A stretch of 11,640 nucleotides of DNA, taken from Bacillota bacterium. Its GTDB lineage: Bacteria > Bacillota > Clostridia > Acetivibrionales > DSM-1351. Location of the stretch: assembly GCA_023416275.1 (NCBI GenBank), contig JAEZIB010000134.1:1-11640 (forward strand), written 5' to 3'. The notes under the pieces are model-generated. The model was not told where the DNA came from. It saw only the letters and a list, made by a program, of their open reading frames with translations, and did not search any database. Shown piece after piece: positions 1 through 7,750 of the stretch (position 1 is its first letter; the number at the start of each line of letters is the position of its first letter). The position numbers and the translations under genes were made by a program.

Positions 1-1100
1 TCTCTGAACTCACCACGCTTAACTGCATTCATGGATTTCAACAGCTTATGGATGGGTACAGTAATCCATCTTGAAATAACTATAGTTCCCATGAAGAGAA
101 TAATGCTGTTAAGAAGGATGGTAATAAACCCTACAAAACCCATTTTTTCAGATTCATCCGAAACCTCTGCAAAAGGTATTGCACTGGTAATAGTCCAGTT
201 ATGACGTTCCTCAAGTACAAATGATATAAGATATTCAGTATTATTTATTTTTTTTGTCATATATCCATGATCAGTACCATCAAATTTACTCAAAAGACTT
301 TTTATTTCAGTCTCGTCTATTATTGGCTCAACTGGTTGTTTACCTTCTTCAATCCAATTAAAGCGAATAATACTTTGTCTGTTTTTATCCCAAAATGTAA
401 TGCTCGTGTTATTATAGTTATCCATAATATTTGCGTAGCATTCCTTAAACGCCGTATCTGGAATATTAATAACCAGTACTCCTAAATTTCGTGTATTGTC
501 AATATCCCTTATTAACCTGATCATAGAAATATAGTTACAGTTTTTGTCTATTTCAAAAGCACCATCACCATTTAGGCTTAGTACATATGCGCCTTTTTTA
601 TCAACGACTTCTTTATACCACTTTGCTTTTTTTACGCTTTTCAGTGTAAAAGGTATAGAGAGCTGCTCATTTACAACATAATAGTTATCTGAATTGTCAA
701 ATATATATACCGAAGAAATGCTTGGAAACGTTTGAATCATCCTATGTATGTATGCGCCCACTCTTGATTGTGTGTTTAAATCAGAGTATATATTTCCTTT
801 TCTCAGAATAGTTTGAAGGTCATTGTCAGATAAAATCATTTTAGAGTAATTGCTTACATTATCAAAAAACAGATCTACATTTGTTTTTATAGAATATAAG
901 GTCTGAACTGAAGCCTCATTGACTTTTTGATGGGCAATGTTCATATATATTTGTCTGTAAAGCAGACTGCTGATAAATAGTGAAATAATCATAACAATGA
1001 AATAAAACAAAGCTATCCTTAAACTTATTTTTAAATCTTTAATTTTTCTCTTTAGCTTTTTTATCAAATTAAAAACACCAATGCGCTTATACCATTCCAT
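1..1100 (-). CDS. Sensor histidine kinase, YesM-like, N-terminal part (runs off left edge)
   Basis: The minus frame is open from ATG 1100 to the window edge (366 whole codons), so only the N-terminal part is seen. A basic cytoplasmic stretch (IKKLKRKIKDLK) is followed by a first membrane segment at about residues 29-47. A long extracellular sensor region of about 270 residues follows, with a dCache-like pattern (SVYIFDNSDNYYVV, GVLVINIPD, WTITSAIPF). A second membrane segment leads into a HAMP start (SRWITVPIHKLLKSMNAVKRGEF). This layout is that of YesM-type kinases, which in Firmicutes usually sense extracellular sugars and signal to an AraC-type regulator. The His_kinase and ATPase domains lie outside the window, so the call rests on the sensor half. 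A GTGAGGT ribosome site at 1111-1117 lies about 10 nt upstream of the ATG. A GH51 remnant ends 38 nt upstream, suggesting an old carbohydrate-use locus. Confidence 0.85.
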   Translation of the reverse strand, partial: MEWYKRIGVFNLIKKLKRKIKDLKISLRIALFYFIVMIISLFISSLLYRQIYMNIAHQKVNEASVQTLYSIKTNVDLFFDNVSNYSKMILSDNDLQTILRKGNIYSDLNTQSRVGAYIHRMIQTFPSISSVYIFDNSDNYYVVNEQLSIPFTLKSVKKAKWYKEVVDKKGAYVLSLNGDGAFEIDKNCNYISMIRLIRDIDNTRNLGVLVINIPDTAFKECYANIMDNYNNTSITFWDKNRQSIIRFNWIEEGKQPVEPIIDETEIKSLLSKFDGTDHGYMTKKINNTEYLISFVLEERHNWTITSAIPFAEVSDESEKMGFVGFITILLNSIILFMGTIVISRWITVPIHKLLKSMNAVKRGEFR

Positions 1101-1138
1101 ACGATGAATTACCTCACTATTATTTTGCACCCAAATTT

Positions 1139-1320
1139 TTATTTCACGACCTCCAGCATAACCACTGACATTGGAGGTATTTCTGCAATGATATGTACGT
1201 CTGAAATCCTTGCATTTTCAAATGCACTTATTAGAACAAATGAATCCTTTATAAACATATTTTCTGCATTCATGCAAGAAGCTGTTAGAATTTTTTGCTT
1301 ACTGTATGATAATTTATGAA
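1139..1320 (-). pseudogene. C-terminal remnant of a GH51 alpha-L-arabinofuranosidase-like gene
   Basis: The minus frame reads KILTASCMNAENMF, then FENARISD, and ends IPPMSVVMLEVVK with a stop at 1139-1141. This resembles the C-terminal beta-sandwich of GH51 arabinofuranosidases as I recall it (ILTA-x2-MNAHNTFE ... LPPxSVVVLEL). Only about 55 codons of a protein usually near 500 residues remain. The frame continues at its 5' side into sequence of a different origin (IS21 istA remnant), so the open frame 1139-1366 is a chance fusion of two remnants rather than a gene. No start or ribosome site supports expression. Family assignment is from remembered consensus, so a related hydrolase with a similar C-terminal domain is possible. 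Confidence 0.6.
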
Positions 1321-1640
1321 TTGATATTTTCTGCCCTGAAGTCCAGGCTCGTTTCAAATCGGACAATGGCCTTTTCGTTTAAGTCCTTTTTTTGAAGAAG
1401 CATACTCACGAACTATTGTATATTTGCAATCACAACCTTGTTCTAGAAGCTTTTCATGAATTCTCACCCCACCAAAGTGTACTTCATCTAGCCATAAATC
1501 AATCTAGTGTTTGTAAGAATCTAATTTAGAAGGTTTTTGACCAGTAAATCAATAGACCGTTTTTACAACTGATTCTGCATATTTCTTTGCAGTATGTAGA
1601 CTATATATTATTTGCTTGTAATCTCTGCGTAATATAATCC
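1321..1640 (-). pseudogene. Degraded 5' part of an IS21-family transposase gene (istA)
   Basis: Minus-strand translation across frameshifts and stops gives HTAKKYAES, then TGQKPSKLDSYKH, stop, IDLWLDE, RIHEKLLEQGCDCKYTIVREYASSKKGLKRKG, and in another frame KAIVRFETSLDF. This is the order found in IstA proteins: end of the helix-turn-helix (xTVRKY), RxSKLDPY, RIHEKLLEEGYxGSYSTVRRYV, then AVVRFETxPGxQAQVDW, which opens the DDE domain. At least one stop and two frame changes break it, and it ends at about 1321 where GH51-like sequence begins. No istB is present. It is a truncated relic that cannot encode a working transposase. Bounds are approximate. Confidence 0.7.
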
Positions 1641-1911
1641 TTTTCTGTGATCATTTCTCATTTTCGCCGAGTAATTTCCTTTCATCTTTGATACACTCCA
1701 TAAGCTTTTATTTGAAGTATATCATAAGTTATTTTGTTACCACCATATACATGCAAAATTAAACGGCTAGCTTCTTAAATTTTATAACCGTCATTGACAA
1801 GGGTATTCCTAAATCAGATATATTGAATTTGTAACAGATATGAGCACCTCAACTCTGACACGTTGGAATATGTCCATTTTTTAGCAGAAGGGGTCAGAAT
1901 AATTTTTTGCC
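1641..1911. other. Decayed intergenic stretch, probably IS21 leader region
   Basis: No reading frame of useful length is visible on either strand. The stretch lies between the readable istA remnant and the tandem repeats taken as the IS end, so it probably includes the degraded istA start and leader. A 16-codon minus frame (MECIKDERKLLGENEK, ATG near 1705) exists but has no recognisable match and no strong context. No RNA gene or terminator was recognised. Confidence 0.35.
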
Positions 1912-1966
1912 ATAAAACTGCAAAATTCAAACGCTATAAAACTACAAAATCAAAACGTTATTGACA
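1912..1966. repeat. Two tandem 23-bp repeats, probable IS21-type terminal repeats
   Basis: Units 1912-1934 and 1936-1958 agree at 19 of 23 positions (shared core ATAAAACTxCAAAAT), period 24. They are followed by TTGACA at 1961-1966, whose complement TGTCAA would be a plausible 5'-TG terminus. IS21-family elements carry several such repeats just inside each end, where transposase binds, and this pair lies upstream of the istA remnant as expected. The exact end is inferred; the opposite end was not found. Confidence 0.5.
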
Positions 1967-1999
1967 AGTAGAAGCGTCAAAAGTTTTTGCAACATAACC

Positions 2000-3556
2000 T
2001 TAATCTTCATAAGACTTAAACGGTTCTTCCTTTGAAGGGTATGCTTTAGGCCTAATATATAATCCCATTTCTTTTTTCTCATGACGTAGTTCAATATACA
2101 AAGAGATTATTATAAGCAGGATGACCAGTGAAAAAGGTAATGCTACAATAATTAAAATATTTTGCAGCGCATTTAAGCCTCCTGCCATTAATAAAACGAC
2201 TGAAATAGCAGAGATTAATATTCCCCATATAACTTTTACTTTATTGTGCGGAAATAAACTGCCGTTTTCAGATAGCATTCCAAGTACAAAGGTTGCGGAA
2301 TCTGCTGATGTAATGAAAAATATAAAAACCAACAATAGTGCGATAAATGAAAGAAGAAGCCCCAATTTATAATAGTTAAAGGTTCCAAACAATACTTCTT
2401 CTGTAAATAGCATTGTTAACTCTGCACCTTTTCTTTGTGCATTTGTTGACAATATACCAAATGCAGTAAACCATAAAAAACAGAATATAGTGGGAACCAG
2501 TAAAACGTTTGTTAAAAACTCACGAATCGTACGTCCCTTGGAAATACGGGCGATAAAAACGCCCACAAACGGAGACCATGAAATCCACCATGCCCAATAG
2601 AATATAGTCCATGTTTGAATCCACCCTTGTTGATCCGTATTAAACGCAGCAGTTCTAAAACTCATTTTAAAAAATTCTTGCAAATAGATGCCTAAAGTTT
2701 CAACAAAAGTATTCATAATAGATAAAGTGGGTCCTATGACTATCGTTATGGCCAACAACCCGATTGCCAGAACAGCATTTATATTAGATAATATCTTTAC
2801 ACCTTTTCCTATGCCGGATAAAGCCGACATAATGAAAAAGAACGTTGTAATCGAGATAATCAGTATCTGCACATATATATTATTAGGCGCGCCGAATAAA
2901 TATTTTAAACCACCATTAATCTGTACGGCGCCGAAACCTAATGTTGTCGCAACACCCACAACTGTTGCAAAGACGGTAATGCTATCGATAATTTTGCCTA
3001 ATAATCCATCTGTCTTTTGCCCGAAAATAGGCTTAAGAGTAACTGATATCAACGACTTCTCTTTTTTTCTGAATTTAAAATATGCTAATGCTAATGCAAC
3101 GACTGCATAAACCGCCCACGCATGAATGCCCCAATGGAAAAAAGTATATTTAAAAGCATTTGACAATGCTTCCTGAGATCCAACTTGATCCTGTGGTGCT
3201 GAGACGGCATAATGGGATAACGGCTCCGCCGCGCCCCAAAACACAAGCCCAATCCCCATTCCTGCCGAAAACAACATTGCGATCCATGAAAGTTTAGAAT
3301 ATTCAGGTTTGGAATCTGGATCTCCCAACCTGATCTGACCCACTGGACTGAGTATCACAATCAAGCAAAAGAATACTATTCCGGTTACTAAAAGCAAATA
3401 GTACCAGCCCAAATAGTTAATTATATAGTTTCTTACCTGTTCTGTTATCAACTGAAAATCTGTTGAAAAAACAGATCCCAACACTACTACGATGATAACC
3501 ATACTTATGGATATCCAAAATACCGGAGTTACATGTTGACTAATCTTTTTTCTCAA
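2000..3556 (-). CDS. BCCT-family transporter (glycine betaine/choline/carnitine type)
   Basis: This 518-residue protein has the full length and about 12 hydrophobic segments of the betaine/choline/carnitine transporter family. Diagnostic features are the glycine stretch SAGMGIGLVFWGAAEP (about residues 97-112), which lines the substrate path in TM3, and the TM8 signature FYWAWWISWSPFVGVFIARISKGRTIREF region (about 319-347), whose tryptophans form the aromatic cage for trimethylammonium substrates. It probably imports an osmoprotectant or a quaternary amine by ion coupling; the exact substrate cannot be read. The charged tails are short, without the long C-terminal osmosensing helix of BetP. 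The start is TTG at 3556, with GGAAGAG 9 nt upstream; the ATG 9 nt further upstream in the same frame is followed directly by TGA. The gene stands alone, with a long non-coding stretch upstream and no clear terminator downstream. Confidence 0.93.
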   Translation of the reverse strand: MRKKISQHVTPVFWISISMVIIVVVLGSVFSTDFQLITEQVRNYIINYLGWYYLLLVTGIVFFCLIVILSPVGQIRLGDPDSKPEYSKLSWIAMLFSAGMGIGLVFWGAAEPLSHYAVSAPQDQVGSQEALSNAFKYTFFHWGIHAWAVYAVVALALAYFKFRKKEKSLISVTLKPIFGQKTDGLLGKIIDSITVFATVVGVATTLGFGAVQINGGLKYLFGAPNNIYVQILIISITTFFFIMSALSGIGKGVKILSNINAVLAIGLLAITIVIGPTLSIMNTFVETLGIYLQEFFKMSFRTAAFNTDQQGWIQTWTIFYWAWWISWSPFVGVFIARISKGRTIREFLTNVLLVPTIFCFLWFTAFGILSTNAQRKGAELTMLFTEEVLFGTFNYYKLGLLLSFIALLLVFIFFITSADSATFVLGMLSENGSLFPHNKVKVIWGILISAISVVLLMAGGLNALQNILIIVALPFSLVILLIIISLYIELRHEKKEMGLYIRPKAYPSKEEPFKSYED

Positions 3557-3799
3557 TTTTCACATCTCTTCCTTTCGATTGATTGACATTTATACACAAA
3601 TAGCGCTGATCAATTTTTTGTAGTTTCATTCTCAAAGTACTACTATACGGCAATTAAGATTCATATGTTATTTCATATGCGTAAACGCAAGACATTTTTT
3701 TAGGTTATCATATTGTTTTATAGCTGTCAAATTCATATAGTTTCTAGGTTCTAGAGCAAATACTTCAAAATCAATATACTTATCACCAGAGCTAGTCCT
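3557..3799. other. Non-coding region upstream of the BCCT gene, with short palindromes
   Basis: No coding frame is supported. It should contain the BCCT promoter, but no convincing -35/-10 pair was found; TATAAA on the minus strand near 3591 is the best -10 candidate and lacks a good -35. TTCATATG occurs twice (3660-3667 and 3672-3679), each containing the palindrome CATATG, and is followed by TGCGTAAACGCA (3678-3689), a 4-bp-arm inverted repeat. These could be operator elements or chance. The part nearest 3799 may be the decayed end of the adjoining IS6-like remnant. Confidence 0.35.
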
Positions 3800-3892
3800 T
3801 TAAGCTATTGTACCCATTATCTTGTTTATAAATTCAATCTCTGAAAGGACGCATTTAACTTTTTCAATCTGTCCCTTTCGAATAATATGAAT
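3800..3892 (-). pseudogene. C-terminal fragment of an IS6-family-like transposase
   Basis: The minus frame reads IHIIRKGQIEKVKCVLSE and continues EIEFINKIMGTIA to a TAA stop at 3800-3802. IS6-family transposases typically end with a segment like EAMHMIKKGQI...SEVEFINKIFGIA, so this looks like the last 30 or so codons of such a gene. There is no start codon or remaining DDE domain. It overlaps in another frame the end of the short IS1182-like frame, showing two element remnants spliced together. The match is by remembered consensus. Confidence 0.5.
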
Positions 3893-3986
3893 TATTTCGC
3901 ACTGGGTTATCACATGTTATATAATCATCTAGGCTTGAAGGAAAAAAAGTCATTTGTCCTTTGCTTTCAACTTTAATGTATGGCAT
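3864..3986 (-). pseudogene. N-terminal fragment of an IS1182-family-like transposase
   Basis: A 40-codon minus frame starts at ATG 3986, with GGGGAGA 8 nt upstream, and reads MPYIKVESKGQMTFF then PSSLDDYITCDNPVR. This closely follows the N-terminus of IS1182-family (DUF772) transposases, which begin like MAYIKGEDRNQxxLFPESIDEYIxEDNPVR. After NPVR the similarity stops and the frame ends 10 codons later, where IS6-like sequence takes over. The rest of the roughly 450-residue transposase is missing, so this is a relic with a preserved ribosome site. Confidence 0.65.
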
Positions 3987-4104
3987 ATCATAAATCTCCC
4001 CAAATGTTCATCATAAGTACATTCTGTGCAGCTAAATTGTAGCATATTTAGTATTACCAGCCCCTAATAATTTTTATAGTCACTACTTTCGATATACTCA
4101 AAAA
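3987..4104. other. Spacer downstream of the operon, no clear terminator
   Basis: The 118 nt between the last ABC gene and the IS1182 scrap contain no hairpin followed by a T-run on the minus strand. The only symmetry seen is a weak 5-bp pair (TATTA/TAATA) around a GC-rich loop near 4055. Transcription may therefore continue into the IS relics. Confidence 0.3.
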
Positions 4105-5868
4105 TTATCTTTTATACCACTTCGCCTGTTCGATAAACATCCTTGCATATGTTCCATCCACTGCAATCAGATGTTCATGAGAACCTTCTTCAACAATTCT
4201 TCCTTCAGACATAACCAAGATTCTATCTGCTAAACGTGCTGAGCCCAGCCTGTGAGTAATCAAAATAACGGTTTTATCCTCTGCTAGAAGTAAAAATTTA
4301 TCAAGTACTTCTTTTTCCATAATAGGGTCTATAGCAGCTGTCGGTTCATCAAAAATAATGATGTCATATTTTCTGAAATATGCGCGAGCTATAGCCAGCC
4401 TTTGCCATTCTCCACCCGATAGTTCCATTCCTGCAAATTCTCTTCCCAGCAGCGCATCCTGTGAGTACTTGTCTATAGGAAAACCACTGATTTTCATCGC
4501 CTCTTCAAACCTCTTCACATCAAACCTGTTCTGTTCATCACTTATAACCACATTATCATATATACTCATATTATATCTTCCGAAATTCTGAAAAACAGCG
4601 GTCGCATTCCTATATAATTCCTTGGAGTTAATAATGTTTATACTTTTATTATCAAAATAGACCTTACCAGCTGTCGGCATCATTAGCGCCATTATTATTT
4701 TTGATAACGTTGTTTTACCTGCACCATTCGAGCCAACAATAGCAATTTTTTCTTTTCTGCCTATTGACAGATTTATGTTCTGCAGGGCTTCATGCGTTGA
4801 ATTCGGATATTTAAAAGAAACATCCTCCAAATGTATTTTATGATTTGAAGAAATATTATCAACATCTTTTTCAACCGGTTGCACCTCTTTCTCCATAAAC
4901 AGATAATAATCAGCTGCTAAAACTGAATTTTTTATTGTCATGCTTACTATTTCTATAATATTTCTGAGCTGCGACGCTAATAGTGCAGTAGAAGTAATTG
5001 CAACACTAAAACCTCCAACGGTTATTTTATTATTCATAAAAAGATACACAGAAATCAAAAAAGCCGATATATTGAATATAAAGGAAATACCCGCTACTAT
5101 AAAATCTAGTAATTTTATCTTTTTTTCGATTATGTATTTTTCTCCGATAAAACGTTCGAATAATAGTCTCCACTTATTGAAAAAGTAAAAACCTGCATCT
5201 GACAACAGAGTGTCCTTATAATACTCTCTTGCAGTGAATGTTTTCTCAAGATAATTACTTCTTCGCTGTAAGTTTACTGTAGATTCCCTTAATCTTTGAT
5301 TTGCCTTTGTATCAAAAAACATTTTAATGACCTGTGGCACTTGTGAAAAAAAAACAGCAACAGACAAAAATGGATTTAAATATGATAAATAAGTTATGAC
5401 AGAAAGTAATATCAAAGAATTCGCTAATATTCCAAAGGACATCATCATTACGCTATTAGCATTGTCAGCACCTTGGGAAGCTTTTTGAATATCATCATAA
5501 AAAGCTGTATCCTCAAAATACTCAACCGGCAGCTCATTTATTTTTCTTGTAATATTTCGCTTCAGAACAAATGAAAATCTTTTCGCCGTATAATCAAAAA
5601 TTGGATTAACTGTAGCTTCATTAATAAACAAAAGAATTTGTGATAAGCAGAATACCGCAATATATAAATATATCTTTTTATAATCTTCATGATGTGAAAA
5701 TATTAATGAAATCTGGTCAAACAACGCGTTTTGTGCATACATTTGCAATGGTGAAACAAACACAAAAAGGAAGATTGCAAGCAAAAACAAAATGAATTGT
5801 ATTTTCATTGTTGATATGCACTGAAATAATGTTTTAATTGTTAACCTGAATAACTGCTTTTTCTTCAT
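4105..5868 (-). CDS. Half-ABC exporter 2 (TMD-NBD), lantibiotic-exporter-like
   Basis: This is a 587-residue half transporter with an N-terminal membrane domain and a C-terminal nucleotide-binding domain. Counted from M at 5868, Walker A is about 379-387 (GSNGAGKTT), the Q-loop Gln about 427, the signature LSGGE 483-487, the Walker B Glu about 508 (IIIFDEPTAAIDP) and the H-loop His about 539. The ATPase site looks complete. SGGEWQRLAIARAY followed by PTAAIDP resembles exporters of the NisT type, which carry modified peptides. No C39 peptidase domain precedes the membrane domain, so leader removal must come from elsewhere, plausibly the operon's subtilase. ATG 5868 is chosen because GGAG lies 8 nt upstream and the ATG overlaps the previous gene's stop as ATGA; the GTG at 5877 has no usable ribosome site. 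It probably pairs with the preceding half transporter. Confidence 0.9.
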   Translation of the reverse strand: MKKKQLFRLTIKTLFQCISTMKIQFILFLLAIFLFVFVSPLQMYAQNALFDQISLIFSHHEDYKKIYLYIAVFCLSQILLFINEATVNPIFDYTAKRFSFVLKRNITRKINELPVEYFEDTAFYDDIQKASQGADNANSVMMMSFGILANSLILLSVITYLSYLNPFLSVAVFFSQVPQVIKMFFDTKANQRLRESTVNLQRRSNYLEKTFTAREYYKDTLLSDAGFYFFNKWRLLFERFIGEKYIIEKKIKLLDFIVAGISFIFNISAFLISVYLFMNNKITVGGFSVAITSTALLASQLRNIIEIVSMTIKNSVLAADYYLFMEKEVQPVEKDVDNISSNHKIHLEDVSFKYPNSTHEALQNINLSIGRKEKIAIVGSNGAGKTTLSKIIMALMMPTAGKVYFDNKSINIINSKELYRNATAVFQNFGRYNMSIYDNVVISDEQNRFDVKRFEEAMKISGFPIDKYSQDALLGREFAGMELSGGEWQRLAIARAYFRKYDIIIFDEPTAAIDPIMEKEVLDKFLLLAEDKTVILITHRLGSARLADRILVMSEGRIVEEGSHEHLIAVDGTYARMFIEQAKWYKR

Positions 5869-7661
5869 AAGTACCACTCCGCTTGATTATTAAACATAGT
5901 ACTATATAAACCCGCAATTTTCATCAACTCATCATGCGTTCCTCTTTCAGCCAATTGTCCGTTATCAATCAGTAATATTTCATCTGCAAATTTAGTAGAA
6001 CCCAGCCTATGAGAAATCAAAATTACCATTTTTTTATTTGCTATCTGAACGAACCTGTTATATAAATTTGTTTCATTTTCAGGGTCTAGGGCAGCAGTAG
6101 GCTCATCTAAAATCAATGCATTTGTATCTGAAACAAAGGCACGAGTCAATGCCAATAACTGCCATTGACCACCGGATACATCTACACCTCCATCAAATAT
6201 TTTACCCAGATAAGTATTTAAAGGGATGGATTTTATATCAAATCCCATTTTCGCAGCAATATCTTTTAAAAAGTCATCTGAAATAAACTCTTCATCTTTC
6301 CCCATCAAAATATTATCCTTAACTGTTACAAAATATTTTGCAAAATCCTGAAATACAACCGAAAACATGTGATTTAACTGGCTTTGTGAATATTTGTCAA
6401 TATGTTTATTATTAATAAGTATATCTCCGTACGTAGGCTTGTATAGTCCTGTCATAAGCTTAATAAGCGTTGATTTGCCTGATCCGTTGGCTCCTACGAT
6501 TGCATACTGTTTATCTGAAGTAAATTTAAAAGATATATTCTTTAAAACATATTTATCTGAATATGGATACATAAAACTGACATTCCTGAATTCAATACTA
6601 TTCACAGTTTCAACGTTTTCCGCCCTGTCTTCTCTTGCCGAAGCAACTTGTATACCCGGGATAGTGCCTGATTTTAAAAATTCCCTGTAATCCTTAAAAT
6701 ACTTGGTATTATTGGCAAGCTCACTTATTAAAGGCGGTAATGATATGTTTAAAGAATTTGAGAGTGTCGCCATTCCTAAAAAAATGGATATAAAAAAACC
6801 AACGGAAATTTTGCCTTCCGCCAATGGTTTTAATGATAGACAAATTATCAGTATAGAAAAAAACAAACTTGAAAACTGGGTAACCAGATTCCTTAGCCTG
6901 AAAGTAATACTTGATTTTATATTTGTTTTTAACGATTTACTAAAGCTGTCTTTCCACTTTTCAGATACAAAATCTATATAAGAAAACAATTTTCTCTCAT
7001 GAGCATTTTCCCTATTGCATAAAATATCCTCATAATAACTGACTTTTCTATCTGTCTCCGAAGTGCTCGTCCTAGCCATATATAGCCTATTGCTGCCATA
7101 TATGGCAACAGTACATGAAATTACTGCTAATGCCGCCATAATTACGCTGACATGCCATCCAATAATTGAAACTAATTGAAGTGTCCAAATGGATTGGATT
7201 GCAATAGAGATAATTTTAAAAAAATTTGTATATGTAGAAACCATTATTTCATCCGGCTTACTTTTATTATCCGAGCTATAAACTCTTTGTAGTAAATTAT
7301 ATGTCTCATTATTTTCATAATATTTATATTCCAAACATGCCCTATGGGCGTTTATTTCTGGTATTATTGTTCTAGCCGTAACGTATTTCATTTTTAATTT
7401 AAGGAACTCCTGAATCGCGTTTGCATAATTGTTATATACAGCCAATCCGATAAAAAATAATATCAGAAACAATACTGTCCCACCGGAAGATTTTGCAGCA
7501 AGAATTTTATCTATTAAACTTCCTCTGAATTGGATTTCAAGCGGAATTAACACGCCACTTAATAAAGTAACCAGTGCCAGAGCTGTACTTGCTAAAAATG
7601 AATGACGTAAGAAAAATGTAAAGGTATTCTTTGAACTTGGTATAAATGTCATATTAGCCAC
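5865..7661 (-). CDS. Half-ABC exporter 1 (TMD-NBD)
   Basis: This is a 598-residue half transporter with membrane segments over about the first 310 residues and a nucleotide-binding domain after about 355. Counted from GTG 7661, Walker A is about 390-398 (GANGSGKST), the Q-loop Gln about 438, the signature VSGGQ 495-499, the Walker B Glu about 520 (LILDEPTAALDP) and the H-loop His about 551 (LISHRLGS). The signature starts with Val rather than Leu, but catalytic residues are present. The frame is open up to an ATG at 7733, but that start has no good ribosome site and adds 24 atypical residues. GTG at 7659-7661 has GAGGAG (7668-7673) 6 nt upstream and gives a length close to the partner's. The ribosome site abuts the stop of the 22-codon ORF upstream, implying coupling. 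The two half transporters likely form a heterodimer exporting the pathway product. Confidence 0.9.
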   Translation of the reverse strand: MANMTFIPSSKNTFTFFLRHSFLASTALALVTLLSGVLIPLEIQFRGSLIDKILAAKSSGGTVLFLILFFIGLAVYNNYANAIQEFLKLKMKYVTARTIIPEINAHRACLEYKYYENNETYNLLQRVYSSDNKSKPDEIMVSTYTNFFKIISIAIQSIWTLQLVSIIGWHVSVIMAALAVISCTVAIYGSNRLYMARTSTSETDRKVSYYEDILCNRENAHERKLFSYIDFVSEKWKDSFSKSLKTNIKSSITFRLRNLVTQFSSLFFSILIICLSLKPLAEGKISVGFFISIFLGMATLSNSLNISLPPLISELANNTKYFKDYREFLKSGTIPGIQVASAREDRAENVETVNSIEFRNVSFMYPYSDKYVLKNISFKFTSDKQYAIVGANGSGKSTLIKLMTGLYKPTYGDILINNKHIDKYSQSQLNHMFSVVFQDFAKYFVTVKDNILMGKDEEFISDDFLKDIAAKMGFDIKSIPLNTYLGKIFDGGVDVSGGQWQLLALTRAFVSDTNALILDEPTAALDPENETNLYNRFVQIANKKMVILISHRLGSTKFADEILLIDNGQLAERGTHDELMKIAGLYSTMFNNQAEWYL

Positions 7662-7671
7662 ACATATCTCC

Positions 7672-7740
7672 TCACACTTTGATAAGATAAATTGGTTGCT
7701 TGAAAAACAATTGATGCTTGTAATTAATGTCATTTCTCAT
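7672..7740 (-). CDS. Candidate 22-residue peptide gene between the radical SAM and ABC genes
   Basis: A 22-codon frame starts at ATG 7740 and stops with TGA at 7672-7674. An AAAGG site (about 7748-7752) overlaps the TAA stop of the radical SAM gene and lies 7 nt upstream of the ATG. The stop lies directly against GAGGAG, which serves the next gene. This tight stop-RBS-ORF-stop-RBS arrangement is that of a translated, coupled gene rather than a chance frame. The peptide begins MRNDINYKHQ and ends QPIYLIKV. It has no Cys, Ser or Thr, one Pro, four aromatic residues and several Lys, so it is not a Cys/Ser/Thr-based lanthipeptide or thioether precursor. I do not recognise its family. It could be a very short precursor for the radical SAM enzyme, or only a coupling leader. 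Very short precursors such as PqqA (about 22-24 residues) show the size is possible. Confidence 0.5.
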   Translation of the reverse strand: MRNDINYKHQLFFKQPIYLIKV

Positions 7741-7750
7741 GTTAACGCCT

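Noticed and set aside
267..485. 72-codon plus-strand frame
   Set aside because: It is antisense to the sensor region of the histidine kinase, whose minus frame is open through the whole 1-1100 stretch.
2688..3110. 140-codon plus-strand frame
   Set aside because: It lies wholly antisense to the BCCT transporter, has no ribosome site and no family pattern; it is a shadow frame.
3864..3986. 40-codon frame with a good RBS as a small functional gene
   Set aside because: Its sequence follows the N-terminus of IS1182 transposases and then breaks off, so the RBS is inherited from the element.
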